A DNA stretch of 64,000 bases from Scilla litardierei. Its lineage: Eukaryota > Streptophyta > Magnoliopsida > Asparagales > Asparagaceae. Below the pieces are notes generated by a model that was not told the DNA's origin, searched no databases, and saw nothing but the letters and a program-made list of their open reading frames with translations. Positions within the stretch are counted from its first letter, which is position 1, and the number at the start of each line of letters is the position of its first letter. The translations under genes were made by a program, and so were the position numbers. Shown piece after piece: positions 10,529 through 22,678 of the stretch. The stretch is from NCBI GenBank assembly GCA_030789695.1, contig CM061140.1, forward strand, positions 174,244,319 to 174,308,318, in the 5' to 3' direction.

Positions 10529-11300
10529 CTACTTTTCATCTGCTGAAGAATCGATATCATCCCATATAACTTTTAAAGCCTTTTTGCTCTTCTTTTGAAA
10601 TTTGTTGAAGTTGTTCATATTCCTGGATTTTGACTTCAGTAATAGACAATTCTTCTTGAAATATCCTAATTTAATACAAATATAGCACATAGATAAATTG
10701 TTAGTACCTTTAAATTTCTTGTTCTTAAATGTACATTGCTTTAGGGATTTTCTGAATTTCATTATGAGTATATCAATATCATCTTCATCTGAATATTCAG
10801 TATCAGAAGATACATTGAAGGTAGTTGCTTTATTCTTTGGTATATCGTCATGTTTCTGATCTTTAAGTTTCTCCTCATATGACATTAAGTTGCCAATTTC
10901 ACACTGAGTGGTGATAAATCATTTGCTTCTTCAATCGTCATTGTCTTCTTTTCCCTTTTGGAAGGGAGTGGTCAAAGAATCTTTCTCATTATCTCATTAT
11001 CTTTATGTATGAATATGTCTTTCCAAGAGCAATTAGAGAATTAGTGATATCGGTGAATCTTGTGAACATCTCTACAATGGATTCTATATCCTTCATTTTA
11101 AACAATTTAAACATGAGGATAAAAACAACGATCTTAGTGTGTTTAACTTTATTAGTGTTTTCATGTGTTATCTCAAGTGTATGCCAAATTTGATAGGCTT
11201 AAGTAGAGGTAGACTCGCGATTGAATTTGTTTGTATTCATCGTCTTGGAATCCTGAATTGCAAATTTTTTCTCAACCTCCATCTATAAAGATTCCAAGTA
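10529..11300 (-). pseudogene. Ty1/copia gag remnant
   Basis: The minus strand carries decayed copia Gag. Near 11100-11000 the translation contains MKDIESIVEMFTRF and SLIALGKTYS, as in the UBN2-type gag domain. An open stretch at 10885-10529 (118 codons, MSYEEKLKDQ start) carries the knuckle CYICIKLGYFKKNC, which has CX2CX4(H to Y)X4C spacing with the histidine replaced. Lys-rich and acidic tails follow. The two parts are not in one continuous frame. No RT is seen nearby. Confidence 0.7.
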
Positions 11301-12130
11301 GAGTGTTTCCTTTTTGTTGTGATTAAACTCTTGGTTCAAAATTCCAAAACAGTAGGAATTCTTTGTAGTAGAATTTTTAAGTATATAACTAATTGTATGT
11401 TAATTTTTTATATTAGTATTATTTAAATTTACTTTTAAGAATAGTTATAATTCAATAATGATTATAACTTTAATAATAATTTGTCAATTCCGATTAATTT
11501 ACAGGGTATAATTGAATTCTAATTTGGTATGTGTTTTTTAAAAGTTGGTTGAAGTCTTACTTTAGAATTCAATATGATATGAATCCTCTGATAGAATTTT
11601 TAGATATATAACTAATAGCATATTAATTTGGTCTAATGGAAGTTATTCATAGATTATTTTTTCATTTTTCTCTTTATATTTCTTTAAGGAATGATGTTCA
11701 GAAAAAAAAGGGAGACAAGTGAAACAAAGTTCCCAACTATTTGCTTCTAGGCACATGCTCCGCACATGAAAAAGTAAAAAGTGTGTAAATGGAGAAAAAC
11801 TTGAAAGAAGAAATAAAAATTATAAATTAAAATTTTGTTTAAAAGAAAGAAAATCAAAATAAATATGAAATGAAATTTAATAAAGAAAATTAGAAGAAAA
11901 ACAACATAATTAAAAAAGAAGGCAATTTGGCAAAAAATTTGAAATAAAATCATGGTAAAATAGTATAAAATCAATATACAAAAAATGTTTAGAAAGCAAG
12001 AAAATGAAGTAATGAACGAAGATAAAACATGAAAATAAAATAAAAAAGAGAAAATCGTAACAAAATTTTGAAAAACGAGAATAAGAAGACAGAAAGTCAA
12101 AAAAATGGTTAAGATGGAAAGAAGATAAAA
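11301..12130. other. AT-rich spacer
   Basis: No gene seen. The stretch 11760-12120 is strongly A-rich on the plus strand, which gives open but low-complexity Phe/Leu frames on the other strand. Confidence 0.5.
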
Positions 12131-12267
12131 AGATCAAAAAATGAGCTGTCGTCTCAGTTATAGCCCCCAACAAATTACCGTGATCCAAACTGTGATGGGT
12201 CAAGGGAGTCATGTGAGATGGTATCTTATTTTGTAAAATGAGTCGCCATCTTACCAACAGACCATAT

Positions 12268-12400
12268 GTGTTTGTATATGTGCATACATACATTTATACA
12301 TACATATACATATACATATATATGTGTGCTTATATGTATGAATATGTATATATGTATGTGTGTATGTATATGGATATATACACACACATTGCATATATAC
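12268..12400. repeat. TA/TACATA-type microsatellite
   Basis: Imperfect TATACA and TATG repeats. Any reading frame here is low-complexity Tyr/Ile/Cys sequence. Confidence 0.9.
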
Positions 12401-12409
12401 AACGAACAT

Positions 12410-14784
12410 TTGGATCAACTATCGAATGACGAAATTTCCTCATATGACGTTCAGAACGTCCGCCCTTCTCATCTTTATTCGATAATTAACGTCTTTTAGT
12501 TTGATCTTCTTATTCAAAACCCTGCATACACCAAAGATCTTATGAACGCCAAACTTGTTGCTCATTGATTGAGGGGTAAGAGAAGTCTTTTTCGCTATTG
12601 AACTTTTTTCATCATCCCACGCGTAAGCAACCTATATGAAAATCGTATGTGTACCTAGGTTTTAGTATGTGTTGGTCAACATGAATGATACCGAAAAAGA
12701 AGAAGGAAAGTGGATTTTTATCATCAAGGAGATTTTCTCATTGGGCAGCTGCGTATTTATCTCTCAACTAGAGTTTACACACACAGACACAATGATCATC
12801 TTAAAAGAATCAAATATGCAGATCATATACTCCAAATTTAAAAGTTAACGACCCAAGTTAAAACGTTGTTCATTTGAATGTGGTCTAACAGATGTAAGAT
12901 GATTATAAATTAAATTTTAGATGATTTCTATATGTTATTTTTAAGCATTAAGAGGGACAATATCAGTCAATTCTATTAAAAAAAATAAAACGTTGTTTAG
13001 TTGTTACTTTGTACATCGGTCAAACTCATCTAACAGAATGGACTTTCATTTTGGGTGGAAAATTTTTAAATTTGCATGGATAGGATGTGCATATTTAGTC
13101 ATGTTAAGTGTATCTAAGTCAACACTATAAATACATATGCAAACAACATGAAGAAATTCTCATATGGTGCACTAAAAAAGCCTATTCGCTTCTTTTTTTG
13201 GTTGATTAAAGTGATGTGATCTGGCTGAGAAATAAAGATAAAATTAGAGTTTTTGTAGTGGATTTAGGTGAAAAGATGGGATTTTTATTGGATTTCGAAT
13301 AAAGATAACATGATAGTTAGACTCAATTTGAAAGAAGGCTGCTCTTCTAGCTTTTGATTTGAGAGAAAAGCATAACTCTCCACAAATTAGGATTTTATCA
13401 CATTCCTAATGGTTCATATTCATAAAATTCAGCATACCCATAATCTCTCTAAGCCCCACTTATATACTAATCAGAAATTGTCTCTGGACCCCAAAATTAC
13501 AAAAAATACCAATGGAGGCAATCTCATTATACAGCCACTGATTTACATATAAAACCCAAATACCACAAGTTGGTAGCAAACCCCAATTTTCTTGCTCGTT
13601 GATCTAGGCCGGAAAAGGTTTTATAATTGTGAAACCATTAAATTTTCAACAACCTGATGAATTAGCAAACAATAAGGAAATAATAAGATTTTGGTGTATC
13701 TATGTCTATGATGTGAAGATCAACATAAAAAATTATGATCATCAAAGAAAGAAACAAAGAGTGGATTTTTAGGGTGCAGCGTAAGAAAATTTCCTTCGGG
13801 GTCAATGCGTATACATTATTTTGGATGTGTGTGGACTATGGTATGCATAGAAGGATCAAATATAGGAATCATACCAATCCTAATGGCAACTGAAATCGGA
13901 ATGTGTTTCATTGGACGACATGATCTGAACATTTAAACTACTTTTAAACAAAAATTCAAATGGTATAGATGTATTTTACACATGCATCAAGTGAGTCAAA
14001 TTTATCAATTTATTGACAATTTTGAAACATTAATCTTGTCACCGCTTTTTTGCATGTGTAGAGCACCTCTAAAACATTTGAAATTTTGTTTATAATAGTT
14101 TGCATGTGTTATATCACATCTAGGAAAACTGATTTTCATTTAAGTTGCTAACTGTTAAATTTGAGACAGTAAGATCTGCATACTTGAACCTTCAGAGTGT
14201 ACCATCATCTCTCTCGTTTTGTGTTTGTATGGAAGAATGGGATTTACAATGTCATTGTAGATGGCTATCTACATTTAAAGCATGCGGAGCAATTGTGGGA
14301 CATTGCATGGATGATCTACTTTTGCTTATCTTGATCTATACGTGTTGGATAGCCTATGTATAAATCTCAAGCAATTTGGTTGTCATTTACATGTGAACCA
14401 AGTGCATTAAATTCTTTCATATGTTGATCTTGTTGCTACATTTTTACATTGGTAGAACACTCCTATATCATTTGAACTTTTTATTTGTAAGTTCTTTAAA
14501 TGTGTTAATCACATCTAATAGAACTAATTTTTCGTTTGGTTAACTAATTTCAAAATTAAGGGTGGTAGGGTCTGCATACTGAGATCCTTCTGAGATACTG
14601 TAGTCTAACTATCTCTGTGTGTGCGTGTGCGCGTGTGTTGGGCAGAGATGGGACAAGATCCACAAGGTCAGCAACCAAGGACATCTCATGGATGATCTGT
14701 TTTGATCATAATGATCTATACACATTAGATAGCCTATGTATGAAATCTTACACAATTTGGATGTTCATCAAATTCTCTCTTTTT
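12410..14784. repeat. cluster of diverged direct and inverted repeats
   Basis: Copies of one noncoding repeat family alternate in orientation. Sequence near 12820-13030 and 13855-14040 runs in the same direction as the 320-bp flank repeat at 15445-15765. Sequence near 14045-14400 and 14440-14784 is its reverse complement. Shared phrases include ATGCGGATCATAC, GATGTGATTAAACACATTT and GATCAAGATGAATGG. No coding sequence is supported. This resembles foldback or MITE-type DNA rather than a gene. Confidence 0.6.
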
Positions 14785-14789
14785 AAACT

Positions 14790-15444
14790 TATTGATGGAT
14801 GTGTTCCGCCATCCAGTAAGGTGGACCGACGAGGACGCCTACGAGGAGAGGACCTTTCGCCGGCTGAGAAGCGGGACCCGTGGAGAGGAGACCCTGGTCG
14901 TGGAGAGCTAGGACTGAGCTATCCGATTGATGGTTGCACGAGCTTTGCGATATCTCCATTGATTTGCATCATAGGAAAATCGTCAGGGGGGTCGGGGCTG
15001 GGGCCCGACCAAATCCCCTCCGACCCTCAAGTCAGCAGATGACTCAATAAGTGCTTGAGGAGGCTAGGATCGACCTATCGAGAGGTCATCACATTATCGG
15101 CACGCCGAGCTATTATGGAAAAATGTAAAGTGGGGTAGATAGTATTTTCATACCTCAATGTAGGATTTTGGGTTCCCTTTCTCCGTTCTTTGGAGTATTT
15201 ATCCTCCTCCTTGGCTTGTAACTGCCGGATAATAATGTGGCCTTATTGGCGTAAGCGCCACCATTAATCTAGCCCTTAATTGCATGATTAATGACTATTG
15301 AAGTGGGCCATAATGGTGTGTAACTACCCACCATTGAAGGCTCTTCATGAGGGAAGTGTGGGTTAATTCATTCAACCCAAGAGCTATGAGCCGTGGGCCG
15401 ACATGGCTATGGACTAAACATGATAGGCCATATAGGATGTAACA
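14790..15444 (-). repeat. solo LTR of the LARD family
   Basis: 655-bp sequence matching the full LTR at 20022-20678 end to end. It is flanked by a perfect 5-bp target duplication AAACT (14785-14789 and 15445-15449) with no internal sequence. This is the expected product of LTR-LTR recombination. Its orientation follows that of 15766-20678. Confidence 0.88.
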
Positions 15445-15765
15445 AAACTATTGAAATTGAGTTCATTTTTATGCATTTGATTCACATGTAAATGGTATCC
15501 AAAGTGTTTGAGATTTCATTCATAAACTACCAAACGCATATAGATCAAGATGAATGGAGCAGGTCATCTATAAGATGCCCCACAGTTTGTGCAATTTAAG
15601 AGAATCAAACATGCGGATCATACATCATCAAATTAAAATTTTGGTAGTCAAAGTCAACAATTTGTTACATTGGATGTGATTAAACACATTTATACTGCTT
15701 ATAAACTAAATATCTGATAGTTTAAATATGTTTTACGTGTGCATCAAGTCTCAACGAATTAGTAT
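15445..15765. repeat. flank repeat F, copy 1
   Basis: About 320 bp nearly identical to 20679-20994. In both copies it sits directly right of an LTR end, at the same base. The left arm of the solo LTR (14440-14784) is a diverged inverted copy. Confidence 0.88.
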
Positions 15766-16113
15766 TGTCACGCCGAGCTATAATAGAAGAAATGTAAAGT
15801 GTGGTAGATAGTATTGTCATACCTCAATGTAGGATTTTGGGTTCCATTTATCCATTCTATGGGGTATTTATCCTCCCTCTTGGCTTGTAACTATCAGCTA
15901 ATAATGTGGCCTTATTGATGTAACCGCCACCATTAATCTAGCCCTTAATTGCATGAGTAATGGCAATTGAAGTGAGCCATGCTGGAGTGTAACTGCCCAT
16001 CATTGAAGGCTCTTCATGAGGGAAATGTGGGTTGACTCATTAAACCCAAGAGCTATGGGCCGTGGGCCGGTATGGCTATTGCCTAAACATGACAAGCCAA
16101 ATAGAATGCAACA
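15766..16113 (-). repeat. LARD 3' LTR, truncated
   Basis: Matches the right-hand 350 bp of the full LTR, from CACGCCGAGCTAT to the terminal AACA at 16113. About 300 bp are missing where it joins flank repeat F at about 15765. Confidence 0.85.
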
Positions 16114-16419
16114 ATGGCCCCCATCGCCTGAGCTCAACCGCTGTAAAGGTTAAGGTCGGGTGATGTGATAAGCATGAGGAAGAAGTAATCTTGGTCGGAT
16201 AGTCGGGTTGGCTTGCAAGGAAAGCAACATCTCATCTTATAGCCGAGACGAAGATGGGTTGGTAGGCGAGGTCGAGCTACGTCAGCATATCAGTTTGTGA
16301 CGACTTCAGAGTAGGGTCACTATTTGTGTAGTTGAGTTGGCCCCGATCATATAGCTTGCTTGGACCGCGAGGGAATGACCCCTTATCGTATAGACATTCG
16401 TTCGGTAGCGAGGGGATTG

Positions 16420-16866
16420 GCCCCTCGACTTACGTTCGATAAGGGTCGTGGCCCCTCGACTTACGTCCGACGGGGGTCGTTTGGCGACGAGGGGAGTGTC
16501 CCCTCGACTTATGTCCGACTAGGGTCGTTTAATGGTGAGCGAGTCACCCCTCGACTTACGTCCGACGAGGGTCGGAGTGGCCACTCGACTTACATCCGAC
16601 GAGGATAGTTCGGCGGCGAGGGGAGTGGCCCCTCGACTTACGTCCGACAAGGATCGTTCAGCGGCAAGGGGAGTGGCATCTCGACTTACGTCCGACGAGC
16701 GTCGTTCACAAGGATCGTTCGACGGCAAGGGGAGTGGCCACTCAACTTACGTCCGACGAGAGTTGTTCGGTGGCAAGGGGCTAGTCCCTCGACTTACGTC
16801 CGATAAGGATCATTCGATGGCGAGGGGAGTGGTTCCTCGACTTACGTCCGACGAGTGTCGTTCTTT
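16420..16866. repeat. 48-bp minisatellite in the LARD
   Basis: Ten copies of the core CTCGACTTACGTCCGAC, mostly spaced 48 bp, separated by GGTCGTTCGGCGGCGAGGGG-like filler. The period is a multiple of three, so long frames stay open on both strands, but no known domain is encoded. Confidence 0.92.
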
Positions 16867-17235
16867 CCAATCGTGTAGCTGGCGTGGCTTGCGAGGGTAA
16901 TAAGAGTTATCCTCAAGCATATGGAAAGGTTGGCCCGCGAGGGATTGGCCCCCTCAGAGCTTGGAGTTCGGCGAGCAGTAATAAAGGACCCGGATGAGGA
17001 ATTTTGGTATATCGCATATCTTCAAAAGATATCCCCAAATAGCAGCAACGAGGCATAGAAGTGATAATTTTCAATGAAGAGAGAGAGAGAGAGAAAGGTA
17101 TAACACTCATCTTATGCTTTCTCTTCGATCAGCTTCTTCCTCTTACGCAAATTACCTAAGGAGGCCGAACTCAAATGGGATCAGACTAATGAGCGAGTTG
17201 ATGTCGAGGCTCAGCTCAGTCCTTAGCACAGGTGT

Positions 17236-17343
17236 CGAGGCCATTGAGCGCGGGCCGAGACTTCGAGTTCATACCGCACAACCTCGGACCGAGGCCATTG
17301 AGCGCGGGCCGAGACTTCGAGTTCATACCGCACAACCTCGGAC
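17236..17343. repeat. 54-bp perfect tandem duplication
   Basis: Two identical 54-bp units beginning CGAGGCCATTGAGCG inside the LARD. The identity points to a recent event. Confidence 0.9.
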
Positions 17344-18399
17344 AAAGACTCCAAAGACTCCAACGTGGTTGGTCTGCAATGGAGAGATAGAAAGAGTAAC
17401 TGGGGATTATTTTTTTAAAAACGATGGAAATATAAACATGATGAGACTTCTGTTGCTACTTGGCTGCATTTGTAGCGGCTACGCAGGAGCAAATCTACAT
17501 GATGAGTCCAACAATCTCGGTAGAGTTCTTCAATCTCGCTAGCATTTGATGGGCTTCTGCTCTCTACCTCACCCTTGTTCGGTCTCTGTCTCCGCTTGGC
17601 TCAACCAACAACTAAAAAGAACATATGCATGGTACTAAACAGATGCATGGTACATGGTACACTGTAACCCTTAGCGGAGATAGAGCATGATAGCTCGGAC
17701 TACGGGTTTAAACTCGAGTCCGATAGCTCAGAACTCGCCGAGAGTACCTTCGACAAAGGACCCAACGTGGACCGCTCTCTGTGGCATGCTCACAAGGGCT
17801 TGGTGCAGTCGGCATGCTTGGCACGATATAGCTTGTAACTTGCTGCTTTGGATCATAACGGCGAAGCCGCCTCTGGGGTTGTCACACCGCGTAGAGCGGG
17901 CCATATCCACTGGAGCATTTTGAGGAAAAGCTCGATTCAACAGTGAGTGGTTGTTCTGAGCTCGGGCAGAGGTCGATAGCTTCGCAAACTCGGCAGCGAA
18001 TGGACCTCTACAGAGCTTGGCTCATAATACCTATTCGAAAGGAGTGGAATAGAGCTCCAGTTAAGATTAATTACAAAATCTTGATGAATAATTGAAGCAT
18101 ATCAAATAGAAATGAAAGAATTGTTTCATGGGATCATAGGTCGGAGGTGAGGCAAGCTTCGCAAAATTAGCTCCGATACAAGTCTCTAGCTCGATCGATG
18201 AAGCTTGGTGGCAAAGCTTGGATGAGGCTCAGATGAAGGAGCTGGGATGATAGATCGTGCGTGGAGCTTTAGAGCTCAGACTGAGTTATCTCTTCTGAAC
18301 TTAGACCACGTCGAGAGGGCGATTGAGAGAGGGATGTTCCATGAGAAGCTCGAACGGTTGGTCGAGCTGAGTCGACAATGAGTAGGCATCTCAATAGAA

Positions 18400-18960
18400 G
18401 CTCGGTTCCTCGAAGCTCAGATCTTTGATGTGAATCGGGGCTTTAGATCGGAACTCTTGACAGGACCTGACGAAGCTTGGTCGGAGTCGTCGAAGCTTCG
18501 TCGGTTTTGAGGCGTTGAGGCGCTCTCGAGCTAAGACAAGCTCGGATTCCGACGAAGCTTGGTCGAAGACCTCATTCCCTTAGTCGAAGCTCATTCCGAT
18601 GAAACTCATTACGACAGACCTCATCCGATGAAGCTCGGATCTCGAGTTCGAGTCGAAGACCTCATTCTTTACGTCAAAGCTCATTCCAACAGACCTCATT
18701 TCGACAGACATCATTTCGATGATGCTCGGATCTTCGAGTTCTAGTCGAAGACCTCATTCCCTATGTCGAAGCTTATTCCGACGAAGCTCATTCCCTAGGT
18801 CGGACGAGGCTCATTGAGGCTCATTTCGATAGACCTCGTTCCGACGAAGCTCGGATCGACCTCATTTCAACGAAGCTCGGATCTCGAGTCGAGTTGAAGG
18901 CCTCATTCCGACAAAGCTCGGATCTCGAGTCGAGTCGAAGACCTCATTCCCTAGGTCGGA
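18400..18960. repeat. degenerate GAAGCTC/TCATTCCGACG tandem repeats
   Basis: Many imperfect direct copies of GACGAAGCTCGGATCTCGAG- and GACCTCATTCCGACG-type units inside the LARD. No coding content is recognised. Confidence 0.8.
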
Positions 18961-20006
18961 GACATGATTTCGACGAAGTTTGGTCAGAGCCCTTGTTATA
19001 GCTCGACGAAGTCTAGTCGAGCCCCGGGTGTAGGTCGTCGAAGCTCGGGCTGGTTGCTGATGATAAGCGAGCTCTTGGTTGTTGCTCGCAAATCCGAAGC
19101 TGAAACCTCTGTAAGTGCTCATCGAGGATCGACCAAATGAGAAGTTTGAACAAGAACGGGATTCTCGGATCCTTGAGCTAGGAATTTGGAAAGAGAAGTT
19201 TGCCAATCAGACCCAAGCTCGGTCTGCTCGGAGAATGAAAGAGCAGGGGGACGTTCGACTGGGGGAACATTGAGCTTGACTTTCGAATGAGGGAACCTTG
19301 AGCTTGATCTCAGGAGGGCGGAGGCCTTGAGCTTGAAGATGTTCGCTCAGCAAGCTTGGGCAGTCCGGGGTTACAAAGGATCAACTCTTATATCAGCTCG
19401 AACATTGGAGCTCGAACTTCAGTTGCGAATGTTGTAGCTCGGATCTGAGCCAACTGTCGATGGATGATCGAGGTGGTTGCTTCCCAAGCTTGGCCTGTTC
19501 AGAGTTTCAGTTTGGGTCTTTGGTTGATAGATGGAGATGCTCCCCATGCACGTTCTGTTTGGATCGGGGTTCGTAGGAAGTCGAGCTCGGGCACGGAGCT
19601 CTGCCATGATATGGGCTTCCTAAAGAAGGCCGCTCGGAGTCGGTGTTAATGTAGAGAGCCTCGATGACGAGATCCACTGATGGCCTCAAACAAATTGGCA
19701 GCAGTGGCAAATTAGTTTGGCGGCGAATTGATGAAGGTGACGGGCATTATTGGCAAACTTGAGAATGTGCTCGCCAATGATCCCGTCGCTGGACTTTGTG
19801 TTGTGCATTAGAGGCGATTGATCTAATGAGGACATGTTTGAGAGCATACTCAGCGTAGCAAACAATGTCTGTTATCGAGAAGAGGACTTGCAATGAAGGT
19901 GTTCGACAATATGCCAAGCCGAGTTCTTCCGCATCGAACGGGGATGTTGATTGGTGGGGCGAGTCGACATAGTGGAAGATCGGGATGTTGACTATTGTGT
20001 TTTCAT

Positions 20007-20020
20007 CCAGACGGCGCCAA
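20007..20020 (-). other. LARD primer binding site
   Basis: The minus strand reads TTGGCGCCGTCTGG one base inside the LTR. This is the TGGCGCC class of PBS rather than the initiator-Met class. Confidence 0.75.
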
Positions 20021-20021
20021 T

Positions 20022-20678
20022 TGTTGACAGATGAGTTGCACCATCCAGTAAGGTGGACCGACGAGGACACCTATGAGGAGAGGACCCTTCGTGGCTGAGA
20101 AGCGAGACCCGTGGAGAGGAGAACTCGGGTCGTGGAGAGCTAGAACTGAGCTATCTGATTGATGGTTGCCCTAGATTCGTGATACCTCCATTGATCTGCA
20201 TTATAGAAAAATCGTCAGGGGGTCGGGGCTGGACCTGATCAAATCTCCTCCGACACTCAAGTCAGTAGATGACTCAATAAGAGCTCGGGGAGACTAGGAT
20301 CGACCTATCAGGAGGTCATCACATCATCGGCACGCCAAGCTATGGTGGAAAACATGTAAAGTGTGGTAGATAGTATTGTCATACCTTAATGTAGGATTTT
20401 GGGTTCCCTTTCTCCGTTGTTGTCTGGAGTATTTATCCTCCTCATTGGCTTGTAACTACCGGCTAATAATGTGGCCTTATTGGCGTAACCGCCACCATTA
20501 ATCTAGCCATTAATTGCATGATTAATGGCTATTGAAGTGGGCCATGATGGAATGTAACTGCCCATCATTGAAGGCTGTTCATGAGGGAAGTGTGGGTTGA
20601 TTCGTTCAACCCAAGAGCTATGGGCCGTGGGCCGGCATGGCTATGGCCTAAACATTACAGGCCATATAGGATGTAACA
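20022..20678 (-). repeat. LARD 5' LTR
   Basis: 657 bp, TGTTGACAG...GTAACA on the plus strand, complete by comparison with the solo LTR. Confidence 0.85.
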
Positions 20679-20994
20679 AAGCTATTGAAACTGAGTTCAT
20701 TTTTATGCATTTGATTCACATGTAGATGGTATCCAAAGTGTTTGAGATTTCATTCATAGACTACCAAACGCATGTAGATCAAGATGAATGGAGCAGGTCA
20801 TCTATAAGATGTCTCACAGTTGGTGCAATTTAAGAGAATCAAACATGCGGATCTTACATCATCAAATTAAAATTTTGGCAGTCAAAGTCAACAATTTGTT
20901 ACATTGGATGTGATTAAACACATTTATACTGCTTATAAACTAAATATTTGATAGTTTCAACAATATGTTTTACGTGTGCATCAAGTCTCAACGA
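20679..20994. repeat. flank repeat F, copy 2
   Basis: Nearly identical to 15445-15765 and likewise directly right of an LTR. A diverged inverted copy follows at about 21000-21190, making a palindromic arrangement. Confidence 0.85.
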
Positions 20995-22003
20995 ATAAGT
21001 CAATTGTATGGCATTCTAAAATGTTTGATTTTGTCACCGCTTGTTACCTGGGTAAAATTGTAAACCATTTAAAATTATTTGAAATTTAGTTTATAGTCAA
21101 TTTAAATGTGTTAGATCACATACGACTGAACAAATAATTGATTTTGCGAGCCAAAATTTAAATTTTGGGGTGTAGATTACCATGTTTTCTTCTGTTTGTT
21201 GGATCCTCATCAAAGGACTACAAAATTCCCATGTACTTTTTGACTAAATTCTTGACAATTTTGTAGCCTTAATGTTTCTTTGATATTTGTGCACATTAAT
21301 GTACAAGAGACTAGATGGTTTTTGCCTTGTAGCTAAATCTACTTCTCATGCAAATATCAAAGCAACATCAATCACCACAAAAATTCAAGTATTTAGTCAA
21401 AAACTAAATGGAAATTTTGTAGTGCAGCTCTCATTCATGTTACTTTCCTTTAAAAACATACTTGCATACTTGCATACTCTGAAATATTTTCGAAAGTGTT
21501 CCCTCCATTCAAACAGAAGAAACAAGAGAATAGGTTCCTTGAAGAGGAAAATGTGCTTCTCCATACACAGCTTGAGACCAAATAGGCCCATAATTCTGTT
21601 TTTACATATGCCATCTCTTTCAGAAATATTTAGCTCTAATTCAACCATCTTATTTGTTTGGGATGATATGTAAGTCAGGTTTCATGGTTTATTATAAATT
21701 CTAATTTTTCCTCCCTTTTTATATTCTCTACTTTTTTTGCCAGTTCTCGTGATAATGGGGAAGTGAATTCAAAACAGTTGCAAGCGTTGCTCTTGTTAGA
21801 GCCTGAGCTATCCCAACTGGCAAGGCAAGTCACATCATGAAATACCTGCTTCAGTTTCCAGAGAATCACTTGCATATATCATTATCTAGCAATCTTATTC
21901 CCTTATATATGTGGAAGTTTGGTTAGTAGATTGACGTTTGGAGTTTGAAATTAAGTGGGTTCGAGCTTGCTACACAGGGTACAAAATCTTGAAAAATCTG
22001 GGC
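20995..22003. other. intergenic, with exon-like strings
   Basis: After the inverted F copy no complete gene is seen. Three short plus-strand strings look exon-like. A lysine/glutamate-rich frame with FLEEENVLLHTQLETK ends at a stop near 21591. A segment ending at about 21668 is followed by GTAAGT. A segment at 21744-21828 is preceded by a pyrimidine tract plus CAG and reads SKQLQALLLLEPELSQLARQ. They do not join into a recognised family. Confidence 0.3.
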
Positions 22004-22008
22004 CATAC

Positions 22009-22261
22009 TGATGCGGACCATGCCGCATCTTCAGCCGGCACACGCTCCGAGGGGGCCGCACCACGTGCGGTGGACGGGGAGGAACCGCCCGTGATTACTT
22101 ACGTGCGCAGGAGGAGACGTGGAGGCGTTAGTTAGTATTATTAGCCTTAGAGGTATTTTGGTCGTTCTAGGCCAAATTAGTAAATCCCCTCATTCTCTTT
22201 ATTAGGGCTAGCCGCCATTGTATTTGCTTATGCTTATATTGTTGAGAAACTCTTGTTCATC
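22009..22261 (+). repeat. TE-E 5' LTR, left piece
   Basis: 253 bp starting TGATGCGGACCATGCC, matching 31347 onward. It is interrupted at 22261 by TE-D. Confidence 0.9.
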
Positions 22262-22652
22262 TATGCGGACCCGCATCCGCATACCCCAAGGGCCGGCGGC
22301 TACATGGGTGGGACACACCCACCTTTAGTGACCTACGTGCGGCGTAGGAGGGTTAGTCTAGGGGTATTCTAGTCTTTGTGGACTAGATTAGTAATTCCAC
22401 GCTTTTTCTATTTATTAGGGCTAGCCGTCTTTTATTTCTTTTATGCTTGATTTGTGAAAACACTTTGAGTTATCAATTGTGCGGGTTTTTAGGCTTTGAT
22501 CCGTTCATTCAAAGTTAGGAGATAGGGCTTCGTCTCGAAAGAGGCCCAATTTATCTATTGTTCTTCGTCTCAAATCTTATAAAAATTCCTCTTTTTATAT
22601 TTTTTCCTCTTTTAAATCTGAAATTAATTGATCGATCCACCGGATCGTATCA
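22262..22652 (+). repeat. TE-D 5' LTR
   Basis: 391 bp. The first G of the terminal TGATGC is missing (TATGCGG). It ends CGTATCA before the PBS. Confidence 0.9.
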
Positions 22653-22678
22653 AATTGGTATCAGAGCACTAAGATCCA

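Larger units (their letters stand above)
15766..20678 (-). mobile_element. LARD-like noncoding LTR retrotransposon
   Basis: About 4.9-kb minus-strand element. A complete 5' LTR lies at 20022-20678 and a 5'-truncated 3' LTR at 15766-16113, with a polypurine tract beside it (minus strand GATGGGGGCCA, plus-strand 16114-16124). The PBS (TTGGCGCCGTCTGG on the minus strand) differs from the Met type of the other elements and resembles that of Tat/Ogre-like gypsy elements. The 3.9-kb interior has no recognisable gag or pol. It is dominated by GC-richer minisatellites and repeated Asp/Glu/Arg-type frames without known domains. Confidence 0.8.

Noticed and set aside
11747..12293. Phe/Leu-rich hydrophobic minus-strand frames resembling membrane proteins
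   Set aside because: Caused by an A-rich tract on the plus strand; no family motif or start context.
12238..12499. Small Tyr/Ile/Cys-rich open frames
   Set aside because: Translation of a TATACA microsatellite.
16420..16866. Regular repeats that could be taken for a CRISPR array
   Set aside because: The units are continuous tandem minisatellite copies with diverged filler, inside an LTR element of a plant genome; there are no unique spacers and no cas genes.
16360..17542. Open frames of 82-142 codons in the LARD interior
   Set aside because: Built from 48-bp and 54-bp repeats with no recognisable domain; best explained by frame-preserving periods.
21397..21673. MADS-box K-domain exon
   Set aside because: The EEN..L..QL pattern is suggestive but too short and not joined to other K-box or MADS sequence.
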